From Trifolium pratense (taxonomy: Eukaryota; Streptophyta; Magnoliopsida; Fabales; Fabaceae), in the NCBI RefSeq assembly GCF_020283565.1, contig NC_060064.1, positions 5,230,001 through 5,294,000 of the forward strand: a stretch of 64,000 bases of DNA, written 5' to 3'. Every line of letters begins with the position of its first letter. Position 1 is the first letter of the stretch. The notes beneath the pieces were generated by a model. That model worked only from the letters and a program-made list of their open reading frames with translations, searched no databases and was not told the origin of the DNA. Position numbers and translations under genes: made by a program. This document shows, one piece after another, positions 46,167 through 60,700 of the stretch.

Positions 46167-46819
46167 GAAATAAAAAGTGTATTTTTGGTACATAACAAAA
46201 AAAAAAAGGGTGTTAGAGAACATGGGATTGGTGTTGTTGTCTGGTTAGGGATGAGATGGAAGGAACAAGGAACATAATTGGTGGCACGACAGGACAGAGC
46301 ATCACTGACCGACGGGTATTAACCGCTCGTGAGTTGTCAGAACGTGTGGCGCCCTCCCATGATTCATGAGATGAGACATCATCCCAGGGTTCAAATTGCT
46401 CTCTACGTTCTAGGGGTCCCATAAAATAAATAAAAAACAATATTTTTTTTTTTTTATAAATTGAAAAAAGACAAACTCATTAAAAACTCACACACACAAG
46501 TGAAATAGCCGGAGTTCAAACCATTTATGACCCTACAAAATTATCAAAAATACTCATGTCCGCTCTTAAGTAGCTGATGTTTTTTCTCGCAACATTCTAA
46601 TTTTTATAACGTCCGTTTCTCATTTTTATAAGTTTTATAACGTCTGCCACTTAAGTAGCGAAACCGCGAAAAAGTGAAAATGGAAACTCGTAGGCGCGGA
46701 TAAATGGGTAGGGTGGCAAAAGAAAATTTTGGTTTTTTGAGTTTGAGTTAGGTCCAACCCAAATTCTAGATTAAGAGGTCCAAATCTTGGGTCAATTCTT
46801 TTCTTTCTGGATTAATTAA
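46167..46819. other. Intergenic between the two hairpin elements
   Basis: The minus-strand frame 46440-46213 (RREQFEPWDDVSSHESWEGA) has a more gene-like composition than its surroundings, but I recognise no family. A tRNA-derived-like block (CACACACACAAGTG...GGAGTTCAAACC) lies at 46485-46525. Confidence 0.4.
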
Positions 46820-47029
46820 GAATAAATTCTCTTCCGACCCCGTGATTCTTTTCTACTTCCTGAAATTCCAATTTTGCCCTTGTAGAAAACTTCGGTTCGC
46901 AGAAACCGAATTTTTTCTTAATGCAAATTCAGGAAAAATTCGGTTAATAGAAACCGAATTATTTATACAAGGGCAAAAACGGAAATCGAAGGATATAAAA
47001 GAATCGTAGGTCGGATGAGAAATTATCTC
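46820..47029. mobile_element. Hairpin-rich MITE-like element, copy 2 (210 bp)
   Basis: Ends GAATAAATTCTCTTCCGACC and (reverse complement) GAGATAATTTCTCATCCGACC. Central stem-loops TTCGGTT-CGCAG-AAACCGAA and TTCGGTT-AATAG-AAACCGAA. Same internal blocks (TTCCAATTTTGCCCTTG) as copy 1. Confidence 0.7.
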
Positions 47030-47419
47030 AAGTGTTATCTGTTAAGCATGGCAAGTAGTCAAGTACCATTTCAAAAGCTTCTTGTACAATACACCATCTC
47101 CAATCCATAGTCAAGTCACTCTTTCATCACTTCATGCTAAACTTTGTTTAGATGAATTGTCCTACTAAAAAAATATGCATAATGCTGGTGTGGCTTAAAC
47201 TTAGATGTCACCAAGTTGACATTCAAAAGACAATTGTCAACATAGTTTCCTAGTAATTTACATAACATGGAAAAATCCATGAAACAAACCTATAAACTTT
47301 TTTAAAGAATAATAGCTACTGACTAAAGCTGTTTTTGAAGAGAAACAAAATTCATCATATACATTGGAAAATTTTAATTTCTTTTCTAAAGAAATAAATA
47401 AAAACTCATCTAGTTTTTC

Positions 47420-50170
<2,751 letters not shown>

Positions 50171-50479
50171 TTTGCAAGTAACAAAGACCAAGTTTGGAAA
50201 TTGTGAAACAATGTTGAGAGTGTTTAGAGTAAAAAAGAAGAGAGAAAAGGGTCATGAATGAGTGTGACAAATTATCATAACAAGATAGAGTGAAATTGTC
50301 TGATAGAAACACACACAGAGACACAGACCCATTATTATAAAGAGGTGATTTTGATTTTGAAGGCGTCAATGTGGAAAGTTTCATTGAAATGATTGGAAGC
50401 TGTAAACAATGAAGAGAAAGAAACTTTGTGTGTGTGATAGATAGAGACAGAGTCCGAGGTAGGAGGGAAAGACAAATTA

Positions 50480-53400
50480 TAGGGAAGAATGTTTCAAAAA
50501 CGCGTACGAGGCAATCTAACGGTGATAAAGAGATGGATTATCTACAGTGGACGGTTCAGATTTTGTTATTTTACAAAGACGAGTGGTTTGGCCTCTACTA
50601 ATACAATTCAACGGCCGGCTCTTGCCGTTTCTCTTAAATTATTATTTCTTTTGAATCAATTTTTGGGTTTGTTTTTTACCTTGAAGTTTTTGGCCTCTAC
50701 TAATACGAAGTTTTTACTGTCGTTAGCGATGAGTAATTTTCGTCGAGGAACTTGTGGGGCACACAAAGTGAATTTTTCCCTCAACAAATTTTCTCCATAT
50801 GCATGAGTCAAAAATCGAATCACTGATTACATGTTTAAGGGGACCAAGATTCTTAATGGTTGAATCAATTCATTATTGATAATTTTTGTTTCTTATCAAT
50901 CATCAATCAAATATACTTAAATAAATATGGTGATTCAAGTATATATTTGAGCTTTTCACTCACTTTGAAATAACCTTTGAGATTTTCTTTGGTTGCTACA
51001 ATTTTTGATGATGTGTCACAACTCTTCAATATTCACCACTCCGCGAATTTTTCCAACATTTTATTCTCAATTTTCATCACTTGAATAAATTCTAAACTTT
51101 CTAAGGCATCATGGCTATTAAGCCTAAGAAGTTCGATTTAGAAAGACACCACAATTCCATTTTGAGTTCTTGACTCTGGTGTATCACATTATTAAAAATA
51201 GTTGGAACAAATACAAAGGTTGTACGTAGTAAATAAAGGACCAAAAGTCCAATTTTAAAATTGAGATATTAAAAATTAATTTTGATTTTCAGGACTAAAA
51301 ATACATTTACTCTTATTTTTATCAGCACTATACGATATATAGTTATATACTAGTGATTCGAGGTGGATCCCAAGAGATTGCCAGAAGTAGGGAGCGCAAT
51401 TGAGGACAATATGCGGATGAAGTCTACAACAAGGTTATGTATCTGCAAATACTTCAAAAACGAATTATGTGTACCTTAGTCTTTGCGGAAGAAAGCATAT
51501 ATACATTATGCAAATTGGCGGGAGATTATGGCTAACCTGATGTGTGGATCTCACTGTGATTTATGGATCATCCTCTAATTAATCTCCTTGCTGCAAGTGG
51601 AGCTTCAAGGAGGTTCTATGCGTAGAGTTTAGTCAATGTTGTAAGTTTAGAAGTAAAAAAGAAAAGTAATAGGAAGCTTCAATTGTAGTCATGTAATACT
51701 CACTGCCATTAGTTCAAAAGGTGGTGGACAAATATGAAGAAACAAAACTAAATAATTGGGTTGGAGATGGTATTATAAAATTTGGTTAACCATTGACTCA
51801 ATCAATATGTTAGGTCAATAGATTAGTGATAAAATCAAATCAGTACTTTTTAATCCAGTGGATCAAATTAGAAATACGTCTAAAAATATTTAAATATATT
51901 AATAAAATAATGCTTTAATGGTTGTTTTCATTCTTAGCTTGAGAGTGCACAATCTACGACTTTCCTTGTTTTAAAACAAACCTTGTTTATATTATTTGTG
52001 CCTAATTAATAAATAAATATTCATGGAGGTACAACTTACGATTATTTGCTATGAGCTACGGTGCGTTGGGCTTAATTACAATTTTTCTCAATATTCATGG
52101 AGGTACAACTTACGATTTCTTTGAATGAGTCATAATATTCTCTTTCTAATATCTTATTGGCTTGGCCTGGCCCCTACTATGCTGCTTAATGGCTACAAGA
52201 AAAAGAAGTAACTACAAGAAAAAGACTAGTTAAGGTGAAGTAAGAGGTTCACTTTAATCTACCTTACAAAATAGTTGCATAATTAGGGACTAAACTTATA
52301 CATTACATGAAGAAATTAAAGACACATATGTTTTGGGAAATTGTTGTTTGATAATATTTGTTTCAACGAACCATGTTCTAAATTTAAATGCCAAAACACA
52401 CCACCACATCAACACTCATTCAAGCAATTTCACAAACAGGTGGTGCACATAAATCAAACTCTATGCCCTAAATTCAATAAAAATCCCAAATTCATGTAAA
52501 TTAAGACAGAAAATGAATCACGAAAATTGATTCGATCACAAACGAACACCACCATCAATTGAATGGATTGAGAGAATGAAAGGGATTCAAAACTTACTTA
52601 TAATGTCTTTCATTCGGAATTTACGATCCAAATACTCCCCTACTAGCGTCTGACTTGAGTAAGAATGGAAGGGAATCGAAGGGATTGAGATTGAGATTGA
52701 GAGAACCGAGTAATTGAAGTTGTGAGAATTGAAGGGATTGAGAGAACCAAGTAATCGCTTCAGATAAACCCTAGACGGTCTAAAACAGTCCAAGCAATCT
52801 CAACGCAAAATTCTTTTATATATTTCCTCTTCGGACTGTAGAATCCGAACGTTCGCGTTTCTGGAGCGCAGAGGCCAAACATAATTGGGTTTGGATTGTA
52901 GACTCCAAACCAACGTATAATCAAAATTTTTGCGCCCCCCCCCCCCCCCCCCCCCCAAAACGTGTTCCCATCTATAATTGGCTGGTTTCGGATCCCACGA
53001 ACCAAACATAATATATTTCGGATCCTAGGATCCATAGCTTCTAAACCCCCCAAATTCAAGGTTATTTTGGGATTTTTGGGGGGTTTAAGAGGAACATGGG
53101 GGGCGAAAAAAGCAATTTTCGATTACACTCTTAAAGCAAATTAAAGATTAGATTGCTTAACCAAAAAGAGCAAATTCAATCGTAAATAAAATCAAGTTTT
53201 ACACTAACTTTCAATATGTTGAATGGAGGACTTCAAATCAACACTCAATGCAGCAAATAGCCATAAGTGATTTGAAAATTGACACGATTTCAACATAAAA
53301 GTTATAACGTGAAAACACATGCGATAAAAAACCCAATTGAAAATGAAATTTTGCACATAACCACTAATAACCAATCAATCATGTACTAGTACTAGTAATT

Positions 53401-53862
53401 TATTTTCTCCACAGACATAGATAAATGCATACACAACAGTGAGTCATTTTTTAATACATCAAGACTCAACTAAATGAAAACAAGTCTCACTTTCCACTGG
53501 TTTTATTACCCAGGAATTTCCCCTGAATCATTTAGGCCAAGAAAGTTGTAGCAGTATTACTGATGCAAAATGAATGCAAATGCAAGATATATTACCAGCC
53601 ATCCACAGAGAACCTAGCTAAAAAATACATATTAACTAACTTGTAGTGTAACCAAGTGTAGGTAAAAGATAAATCATTTGATACATGTCACATCAGCTAT
53701 CTTATGTAGAGAAACTAAACTGCTGGCAAAAAGATACTGAGAAATACATTACTAAAGGGCATACCAGATGTTCCTGATTTAACGCAAAACTAATAAAAAA
53801 TTATTAAGTACGCAGGACACTTTTTTTTTTTTTTTTTGATAATGTACGCAGGACACTTTAGT
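50480..53862. other. Long intergenic region
   Basis: No gene supported. A 26-bp direct repeat (TATTCATGGAGGTACAACTT plus 6) lies at about 52019 and 52092. A run of about 20 C lies at 52936-52956, inside a stretch with several short stem-loops (52830-53035). 53000-53100 is G/C-tract rich (GGGGGGTTTAAGAGG, CATGGGGGGCG). Confidence 0.45.
52830..53036. repeat. Cluster of short stem-loops around a poly-C run
   Basis: TTCGGA-CTGTAGAA-TCCGAA (52830-52849), GTTTGGA-TTGTAGAC-TCCAAAC (52889-52910), an imperfect GGTTTCG...CGAACC near 52984, and the palindrome GGATCCTAGGATCC near 53020. It resembles the hairpin-bearing elements at 22.7 and 45.9 kb in style but not in sequence. No element ends found. Confidence 0.5.
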
Positions 53863-56158
53863 TTAAACATCTTTAGCCAATGCGGCGAAATCAGTATCCA
53901 CTGATTCCGCATCCTTGGATTTTGGACGAGTTTCTTGTCGGCCATACTCTTCAATAGGTATCCCTCGCCTCATAGGAGATGAAGATGACGTCTCTGCATC
54001 AAATATGCGTGGAGTATTTGCAATAACAACGTCAAAAAAGCCATTTTTCATTTCTTCGGCTGCTTCAAAGAAGCGACCGAGACCACCAAAGAGGTTGCGC
54101 TCCATGACTTCAATATCACTTCTTAACCCAGGGAAGTCAAACACACCATGGTCTGATGAGCCGTTTGATGAGCTGTTTGATGAGCCAAATATTGCAGAAC
54201 CTCCTCGAAGTACCTCATTAGTGATATCTTCTTCTGTGTACTCTTTGTTTGATTGCAGCACTTCAACAGGCCTGAGAATCAGTCAAAGGTTAAAGATGAA
54301 ATTAGAGTCTCAGTTGCATTTGACGCAGAGTGAAAGTAACAAAACAGCTACATAAATAAGAAAATTGAGTACTGCAGCCTAATGACCATAAATTATAATC
54401 AACCAATAAAGCACAAAAAAGAATTAAAAGGAATGTTTCAATATCAAGATACTTTGACGGAGCACTTCTAACAATAGTGCTGCTAGCCTGCTTGAGTATA
54501 GCCCTAATATCCAAAAATTAAAATCATTTGAAGCATTGACAGGCAAACAGCTACACACTGCACAAATAGAACCATGTCCATATGTCATATGATGATACTT
54601 TATATTTCAATGGAATGTCTAAATTTCAGTGTGCATCATGTCTGTGCTTGCTGGGAATCAACTTATCAGCCATTAGAGCATGTAAACCAAACCTAAACCA
54701 AATAAGGTGCTAAACCTCTGAAAGTCAGGCTGCTTGGGAATCAAATATCAAGTATGGACCAATTCAAACGCTCAACTGCAAATGTGGCATGCACAAGTGA
54801 CCGGACCCATTCCCTTTCCTGCTATTTTGTGAAAGAGAGCACTACCAATGTTATTTTCAGCTTAAGTAACATAAAGTTGAAAATCAATTGCATCTTCTAT
54901 GTTTTTATGTCCTCTATCTGTGATTACAAGTCAAAAGACAATACAATTTGTTTAAAGCTCTTAATAAAGAAAATACATATATTAGGATCCTTTGGGGGCA
55001 GTCCATTTATAAATGTCTCTGTTAATTACATAAAGTTTCTTCAGCTGGTCCTTTGGGGCAGTCCATTTATAAACGTCTCTGTTAATTATATTGCATTAAT
55101 CTCGATGTTCCAAAGATTCGGCTGGTCAGAATTTTATAAGTTGTCAATTTTGTTACAACATAGCAAGGGCCAATCTAAACTACAATCTTAAGGTTCACTA
55201 AGGCATTATTCAATTATGTAAAATGGTTGACAATAATCTTGCCCCAACTCCAAAAACGGCACAAAAATTTATCATTGCACTGGCATAGTGTGGGCATAAC
55301 ACATTAAGGTTAACTACCACTACCATTTATGATCTTGATCAACCCACAGATGAATCAGTAAGCCAACCCAAGCAAAGAACAACACTTTTCTTCACAAGAA
55401 GAAAATAAGAAAATATTTTGACTCACAAGAACCTACTAAGTAGTTATCATACTTCTATACTATTACAAAACAAACAATTCGGTTTTCCGACGATGCTCAA
55501 AAACTAGTCGATTAAATCAAATTATATCTTAAAAAGGCTAAATAAACTACACCCTCAATTCCAAACCTTTAGTGGTTTTAACATTTTATTTTGTGTGAAC
55601 CAGGTATCCTCTGCGCATAAGTGCAGAGACTACTCATAGACTCATAGACTTAGTAAAGGTTAAAATGTTTTAATAGATTTCCTACAAATTTAATGCAACT
55701 GTATCTCACACATTGTGCCTAATCTCAGATTCTCCCTTGAAAATCAATACCTCAAATCGTTACCCTAATTGTTATATGGAACAAATATATCAGCTCACTC
55801 ATCCGTTTCATATTCAAAATTTTGATTCAAAACAAACTTTGAAATCAGTTTATGGTTGAAGAAGAAAAAGAAATCTGCACAGAATAGCGTAAAATTCAAA
55901 GCAAAATCCATTCCTCCTAATACCTAATCAACGAATCAATGAAATTACTTACTTTCCAGCGCAACTTCTGAGAAGCTCTTCAGTTTTCTCGCATTTCCTA
56001 ACAAACTTTCCAGGCTCAACTTCTTCGGTTCTGCACTGCGATTTCACGATTTTTCTGGTGGAGCACCGTTCATCGGAACCTGAAGAGAGGTTGCGTTGAG
56101 AATCGTCGCTGTTGTTGTTGTTGTTGTTGTTGTCGTCGTCGCTCCAAACCCAACCCAT
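53863..56158 (-). CDS. Fra a 1-associated protein-like (FRAAP/MDAP family)
   Basis: Two exons, 56158-55953 and 54271-53863, join in phase 2 to 204 residues. It begins MGWVWSDDD, has a short Asn repeat (encoded by a GTT run at about 56107-56130 on the + strand), then CSTRKIVKSQCRTEEVEPGK, FVRKCEKTEELLRSC, PVEVLQSNKEYTEEDITNEV, FDFPGLRSDIEVMERNLFGG, FFEAAEEMKNGFFDV and ends LAKDV. This pattern matches plant proteins annotated as Fra a 1-associated or Mal d 1-associated protein. MGWVW and the paired C...C motifs are the family hallmarks. Molecular function is unknown; the annotation comes from a yeast interaction with a PR-10 allergen. The Asn run is probably length-variable. The intron is about 1.7 kb and contains a 61-bp duplication. 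Confidence 0.88.
54988..55090 (+). repeat. 61-bp tandem duplication in the FRAAP-like intron
   Basis: TCCTTTGGGG(G)CAGTCCATTT and ACGTCTCTGTTAATTA-type sequence recur at 54988 and 55049. Confidence 0.85.
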
Positions 56159-57702
56159 TTTCGCTTCTCACTTTTGCGTTCTAGTTTGTTAGGCGGTTAT
56201 TGAGAATCTTCGAGAATTACTACCCTTAAAATAAAGGGTACTTGGAGAGCAAGACAATTTTAACTTTTTTAAAAAACAATGTTTTTTTTTAGTAAAAAAA
56301 AAAGATTTTTTTAGTAGGGTAAGGCTTAGTCCCCTCATGTATATATCTTTTTTTCTTTTTCTATTTATTTATAATTTTGAGCTATGGACAAAGGATAAGG
56401 GTGACTAGGGAGCCAACTTAGTTGGATCTATATTTTCCCGTCATGAGGCTCTTAATTCAGTTAAAATGAAATCTAAAATAAGATTTTATTAAGGGGAGGG
56501 ATCAAATTACACCGGTGTAACATTTGAGTAATGTTACACCGCTCAATAATTAATTCTAAATTTCTAATTGTTAGGTTAGTTATAGAAGTGAGGAATGAGG
56601 AATTTTATTATTGGAGGGGATGGCTAAAATAAGATTTTATTAATTCTAAATCAGTGGAGTAACCAAAATTTTCATTAATTCTTACTTTTATATTATTCAT
56701 TTTTCCTTGGAGAGTTCGAGGTCACAGGGACACTTCCATCATTTTCTATAATCAACGATAAATATTATTTAACCTCACTTGGGTTGGTATTGTGGTATTG
56801 ACTTAGGACCTAAAAGTGTGCTACTCTTTAAGATCTCAAGTTCGATTCTCTCTATTGTCAATTGAGTGAGCTAATTTGGCTTCTTCAATATATATTATTT
56901 GTAAAAAAATAAAAATAAAATTATTTAATGAAAATAAAAACTCTCTTAAATGGCAAGTGACCTGTTATTAATAAATTTAATACTATTAACAATTTTTTTT
57001 AATTCTCGGAATTTTTTGTTGTTATCAAGTAACCTTAGTAACTAGACTTACACATTTAAGTGTAGAAAAATGAAAAATCCAAAATTCGAACTCATTCCCT
57101 CCAATAATGTTCCTAATAGTTATGAATCAAGCTACACACTATACGTATGAGATTTTAATCTACTTGATCTTATATTTAATAGACAAAAATAGTATATCTT
57201 TTGATAGTACTTAACCATAAATAGCAGCCCCTTACTCCTTGAAATGAATGATGCTACAAATCAATATCCTTTCAATGTAATCAAAATAATCTCTTAATCA
57301 AATAAAGCATATAAACTTAAAACAAAATTGATGGTATAATGAAGAGGGATTGAAAATCATTTTCACTCCTAAGATAAAAGATTGTCCACAAGCCAACAGC
57401 TGCAAAGCAAAATACTAAACATTTTGCAAGGAACCATGAGACATGCCTAAACCCTAACTTCCTTGTTGAATAATTTAAGATAAACTTGTCACATACATAA
57501 AAATTCCACAATTGAACTAATCTAACCAGCCTAGTAACTTGTCCACAAAGTAACCTCCAAGCTGATCCAACTGCCAAACGCAAATTCCTGCTAGAACTTG
57601 TATCACCTTCATCACCTCGCACCCCAAAATTAGTTTTGATACATCGTTGTATATATCGCATAGCATAAAATCCATCTAAATCACAACCCTTCATCTGGAA
57701 TT
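56159..57702. other. Intergenic between two minus-strand genes
   Basis: Upstream part: likely promoter of the FRAAP-like gene. At 56496-56550 a small stem GTGTAACATTT(GA)GTAATGTTACAC is present. 56785-56880 (GGTTGGTATTGTGGTATTGA...CAAGTTCGATTCTC) looks tRNA-derived. 57310-57700 is probably the 3' UTR of the WDR74-type gene; the minus-strand frame there has no recognised domain. Confidence 0.4.
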
Positions 57703-60700
57703 TCATATTGAGCTCTTCTTTTTTTTCTTGGATGCTAACTTGCTTCCTTTGTCTTTTGATGTGGTCTTCTTATTTCCATCATTTCCTTTGGTTTTTTTGC
57801 GTTTGTCACTCTCCTTAACTCTTTTCTTTTTTTCACTACCATCTATCACGTTTTCTTTATTTCTAGAAGACTTTTTTCTTTTCAAAGGTATTGCTTCAAT
57901 TTCTTCCTCATCTGAGATCTCTTCTATAGTTTCTTCCTCATCTGAGATCTCTTCTATAGTTTCTTCCTTGCTTGGTAGAGAATCCGCTCCTTTAGGCGTA
58001 TCTGAGTAAATAAAATTAGAGGTTCAGAATGAGTAACTGCAACGGACTTAATTAACCAAAGATTTTATGACAACAGATCATAAAATTTTAAGAAACAGCT
58101 AGGTACGGATTCCAGGCAGAAAGAAAAAAAACAAGAAAAATAAAACAAAATTACAACATACATTTTTTTAAAACATTGTAGTGTCACTGTTTTGAATACA
58201 ACAGAATGGATACTGATAACTGTACCCTTCAGTTATTGTTTGTTTCAAATTCAAACTTGTGTTTGATTTTTCATCAAAATAACGTTAAGGTATTAGATAC
58301 GACACTAGTATATACTACTCCTGCCATCAAGTAACATTGATCATCAATCCCTTTTTTTTTTTCCTTAATTGAGAATCTTAGTAAAATATACTAACCTTCA
58401 ACAATGAAATTGGAGTCAAAAAGAACATGCAGAATATGCTGCTTAAGGAAAACCTGCAACCAATCAAAATATATATGATTATGACTACAATACTAGAACA
58501 CCAAAAATATTTTTAATAAATGACTACCTTTATAGATGCATATTACAAAAGGCGGAAAACAAATCTGCCAGTCATTGTAGACCCAAGCTAGTTCAGGTTT
58601 GAAAATGTTCCATGTTTTTACTATGTTAAACTCGCAAAAAAGCCAGGTTTATTCACAACATACCCTCTTTTTCTTGGTCTCATACAAATAACTATTTTCA
58701 GTACAGAAATTATAAGTCATACAGTACAAAACAATCTCCCTCTCCAAACATATATTTAATCAACTGAAATTAATGGGCTTTAGCTCATAGGTTGTTTCTT
58801 TATCCGATAATCAAATAAACCTGATAAGTTATAATGGTCAAATATGATTAATTTCTTTTAGTTAATGGTGATATACAAATCACAATAACATGAACTATAT
58901 ATAGCATAATGAAAAGGATATGAAACCTACAGAAGAAAGAAGCTGCCTTGAATTTGTATCCCAAAGTCGTAAATAGCCATCCAGTCCTAGAAAATATAAA
59001 TGATATGAGTACTAGTGGTGGAAATGGCAAAATTTGTTAATAAGAGGACCTTGATATTTTTATCAGACCAAAGAAATGGAATCACTTTATCTAGAAAAAG
59101 TAAAGTGAACCGGTAACTACACATGCTGTACTATTTTAGGAGCTTCAGGTGAAATCATGCTCAAGGTGGATATGGTAACAGAAGACTAAAATTTGGCTCC
59201 AGATAAACAAGCAAAAATTTAAAGAGCACTATTCAAAAATTGCGATAAAGACTTCATCAGAGAACTGTCTGTACTCTGCATAACTTAAAAGAATTTGAAC
59301 CGCACAAGGGAAAAGACAGAACATTGCTCACCACATGAAGCTACCACAGGTAGATCGGGATGCCTGACAATTGATCTGATGCTTCCAGAGCATTTTCCGG
59401 TAAAAGATCCTAGCATTTTTCCTGTAGTTATTAAAATAATATCACAACAAAAGTCAGTAAAAAATGGCAATTGAAAGACAACTGAAACAAAAGACATAAA
59501 TAAAGTTCACAATAATTAGAAGCTAAAGCATAATGCAATTGCCACAGTTGACAATCAATTGTCTAAATAGTAGGAAAACATAAAAAAAAAAATACCACAG
59601 CGGCTTATCTTAATGATACATACATCAAGTATTTTTATTTTGAGAGAACTATTAATAAGCCAGATCCAACTACTATTGCCAAATTGCGTCAAAAAAAAAA
59701 AAAAAACTACTATTGCCAAATAATAGCTAATTTATAACAGTGTCTACAAGAAAATTATTTTATAGAATTAATATAACAAATAAGCACCAAGTAGATGGTC
59801 TAAAAATTTCGGTCACAAATGAAAAATGAGGAAGGTAATGACGAATAGCAGTAATACAGTATACTGAATAATATAGAAGTTAAACAATGCTGTAACCACT
59901 TCCTAAATTTATGAAACATTTCCAGAACTTAGGGGGATACCTGTACGTATATCAACAGAAGCCATGTCACCAGACCCATTCCCTAAATAGATTGTGTTGC
60001 CATCTATATCCTCAGCCAATGCTTTAATTGGTGTCTCACGAAAATCAATAGAGAGAACGGGCCTCCTCTGAGCAGATATGTCATATAGGCGAACCTGTTC
60101 AAAGGACCAACGTTGTAAATGGAAGAGCAATTGGAAAATGTATAAGTAGAGAGACACGAGAAAAAAATAACAAAATCAATTTATTTTTCCTTTCTGGATT
60201 GATAAGTTAAATAATCAGTACATGTACAGTTCGAAACCATATTATTCTCATTCTCCTCATATTTCCCTTGCCTCTTAATAAAATATAATTTGAATTTCTC
60301 TGCAATTTCAGATTGAGAGTGATTATTAATCCTTCTCAAGAGTCTCTAGGACTAGCACACCCTCTAAACCCTTGTGAAGGAAAGCAACATCAAAGAGGAA
60401 TATTTCGTGTTATCGAACGCCAAAGATCTTTTTCTTCATTTAGTTTAGAAGAATACACTGATTAAAATTACCTGATGGTTATTGGTGCCAGCAACAAATT
60501 TTCTATGGTCATCTTTACTTAGATATGAAACAGATGTGAACCAGGTAGGTGTAAATATACCAAGGCTGTTTTTAGCAGGCTGCATAAGAATTAGTAAAAC
60601 CAAGTTTAGTAAAACAAAACGCGTTCAAGCGAAGAGATAAATTGGAAAAGAAAAATTAACAGTTAATAAGATATATGAAAAGAATGGGGTTGAAGTCATG

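Noticed and set aside
46213..46440. Minus-strand frame with EPWDDVSSHESWEGATR
   Set aside because: Gene-like composition but no recognised domain, no neighbouring exons; may be a fragment of something transposed.
52936..52956. Poly-C run as a biological signal
   Set aside because: Alone it could be an assembly or sequencing artefact; noted only together with the surrounding stem-loops.
53915..54355. 146-codon + strand frame
   Set aside because: It is the shadow of the second exon of the FRAAP-like gene on the minus strand.
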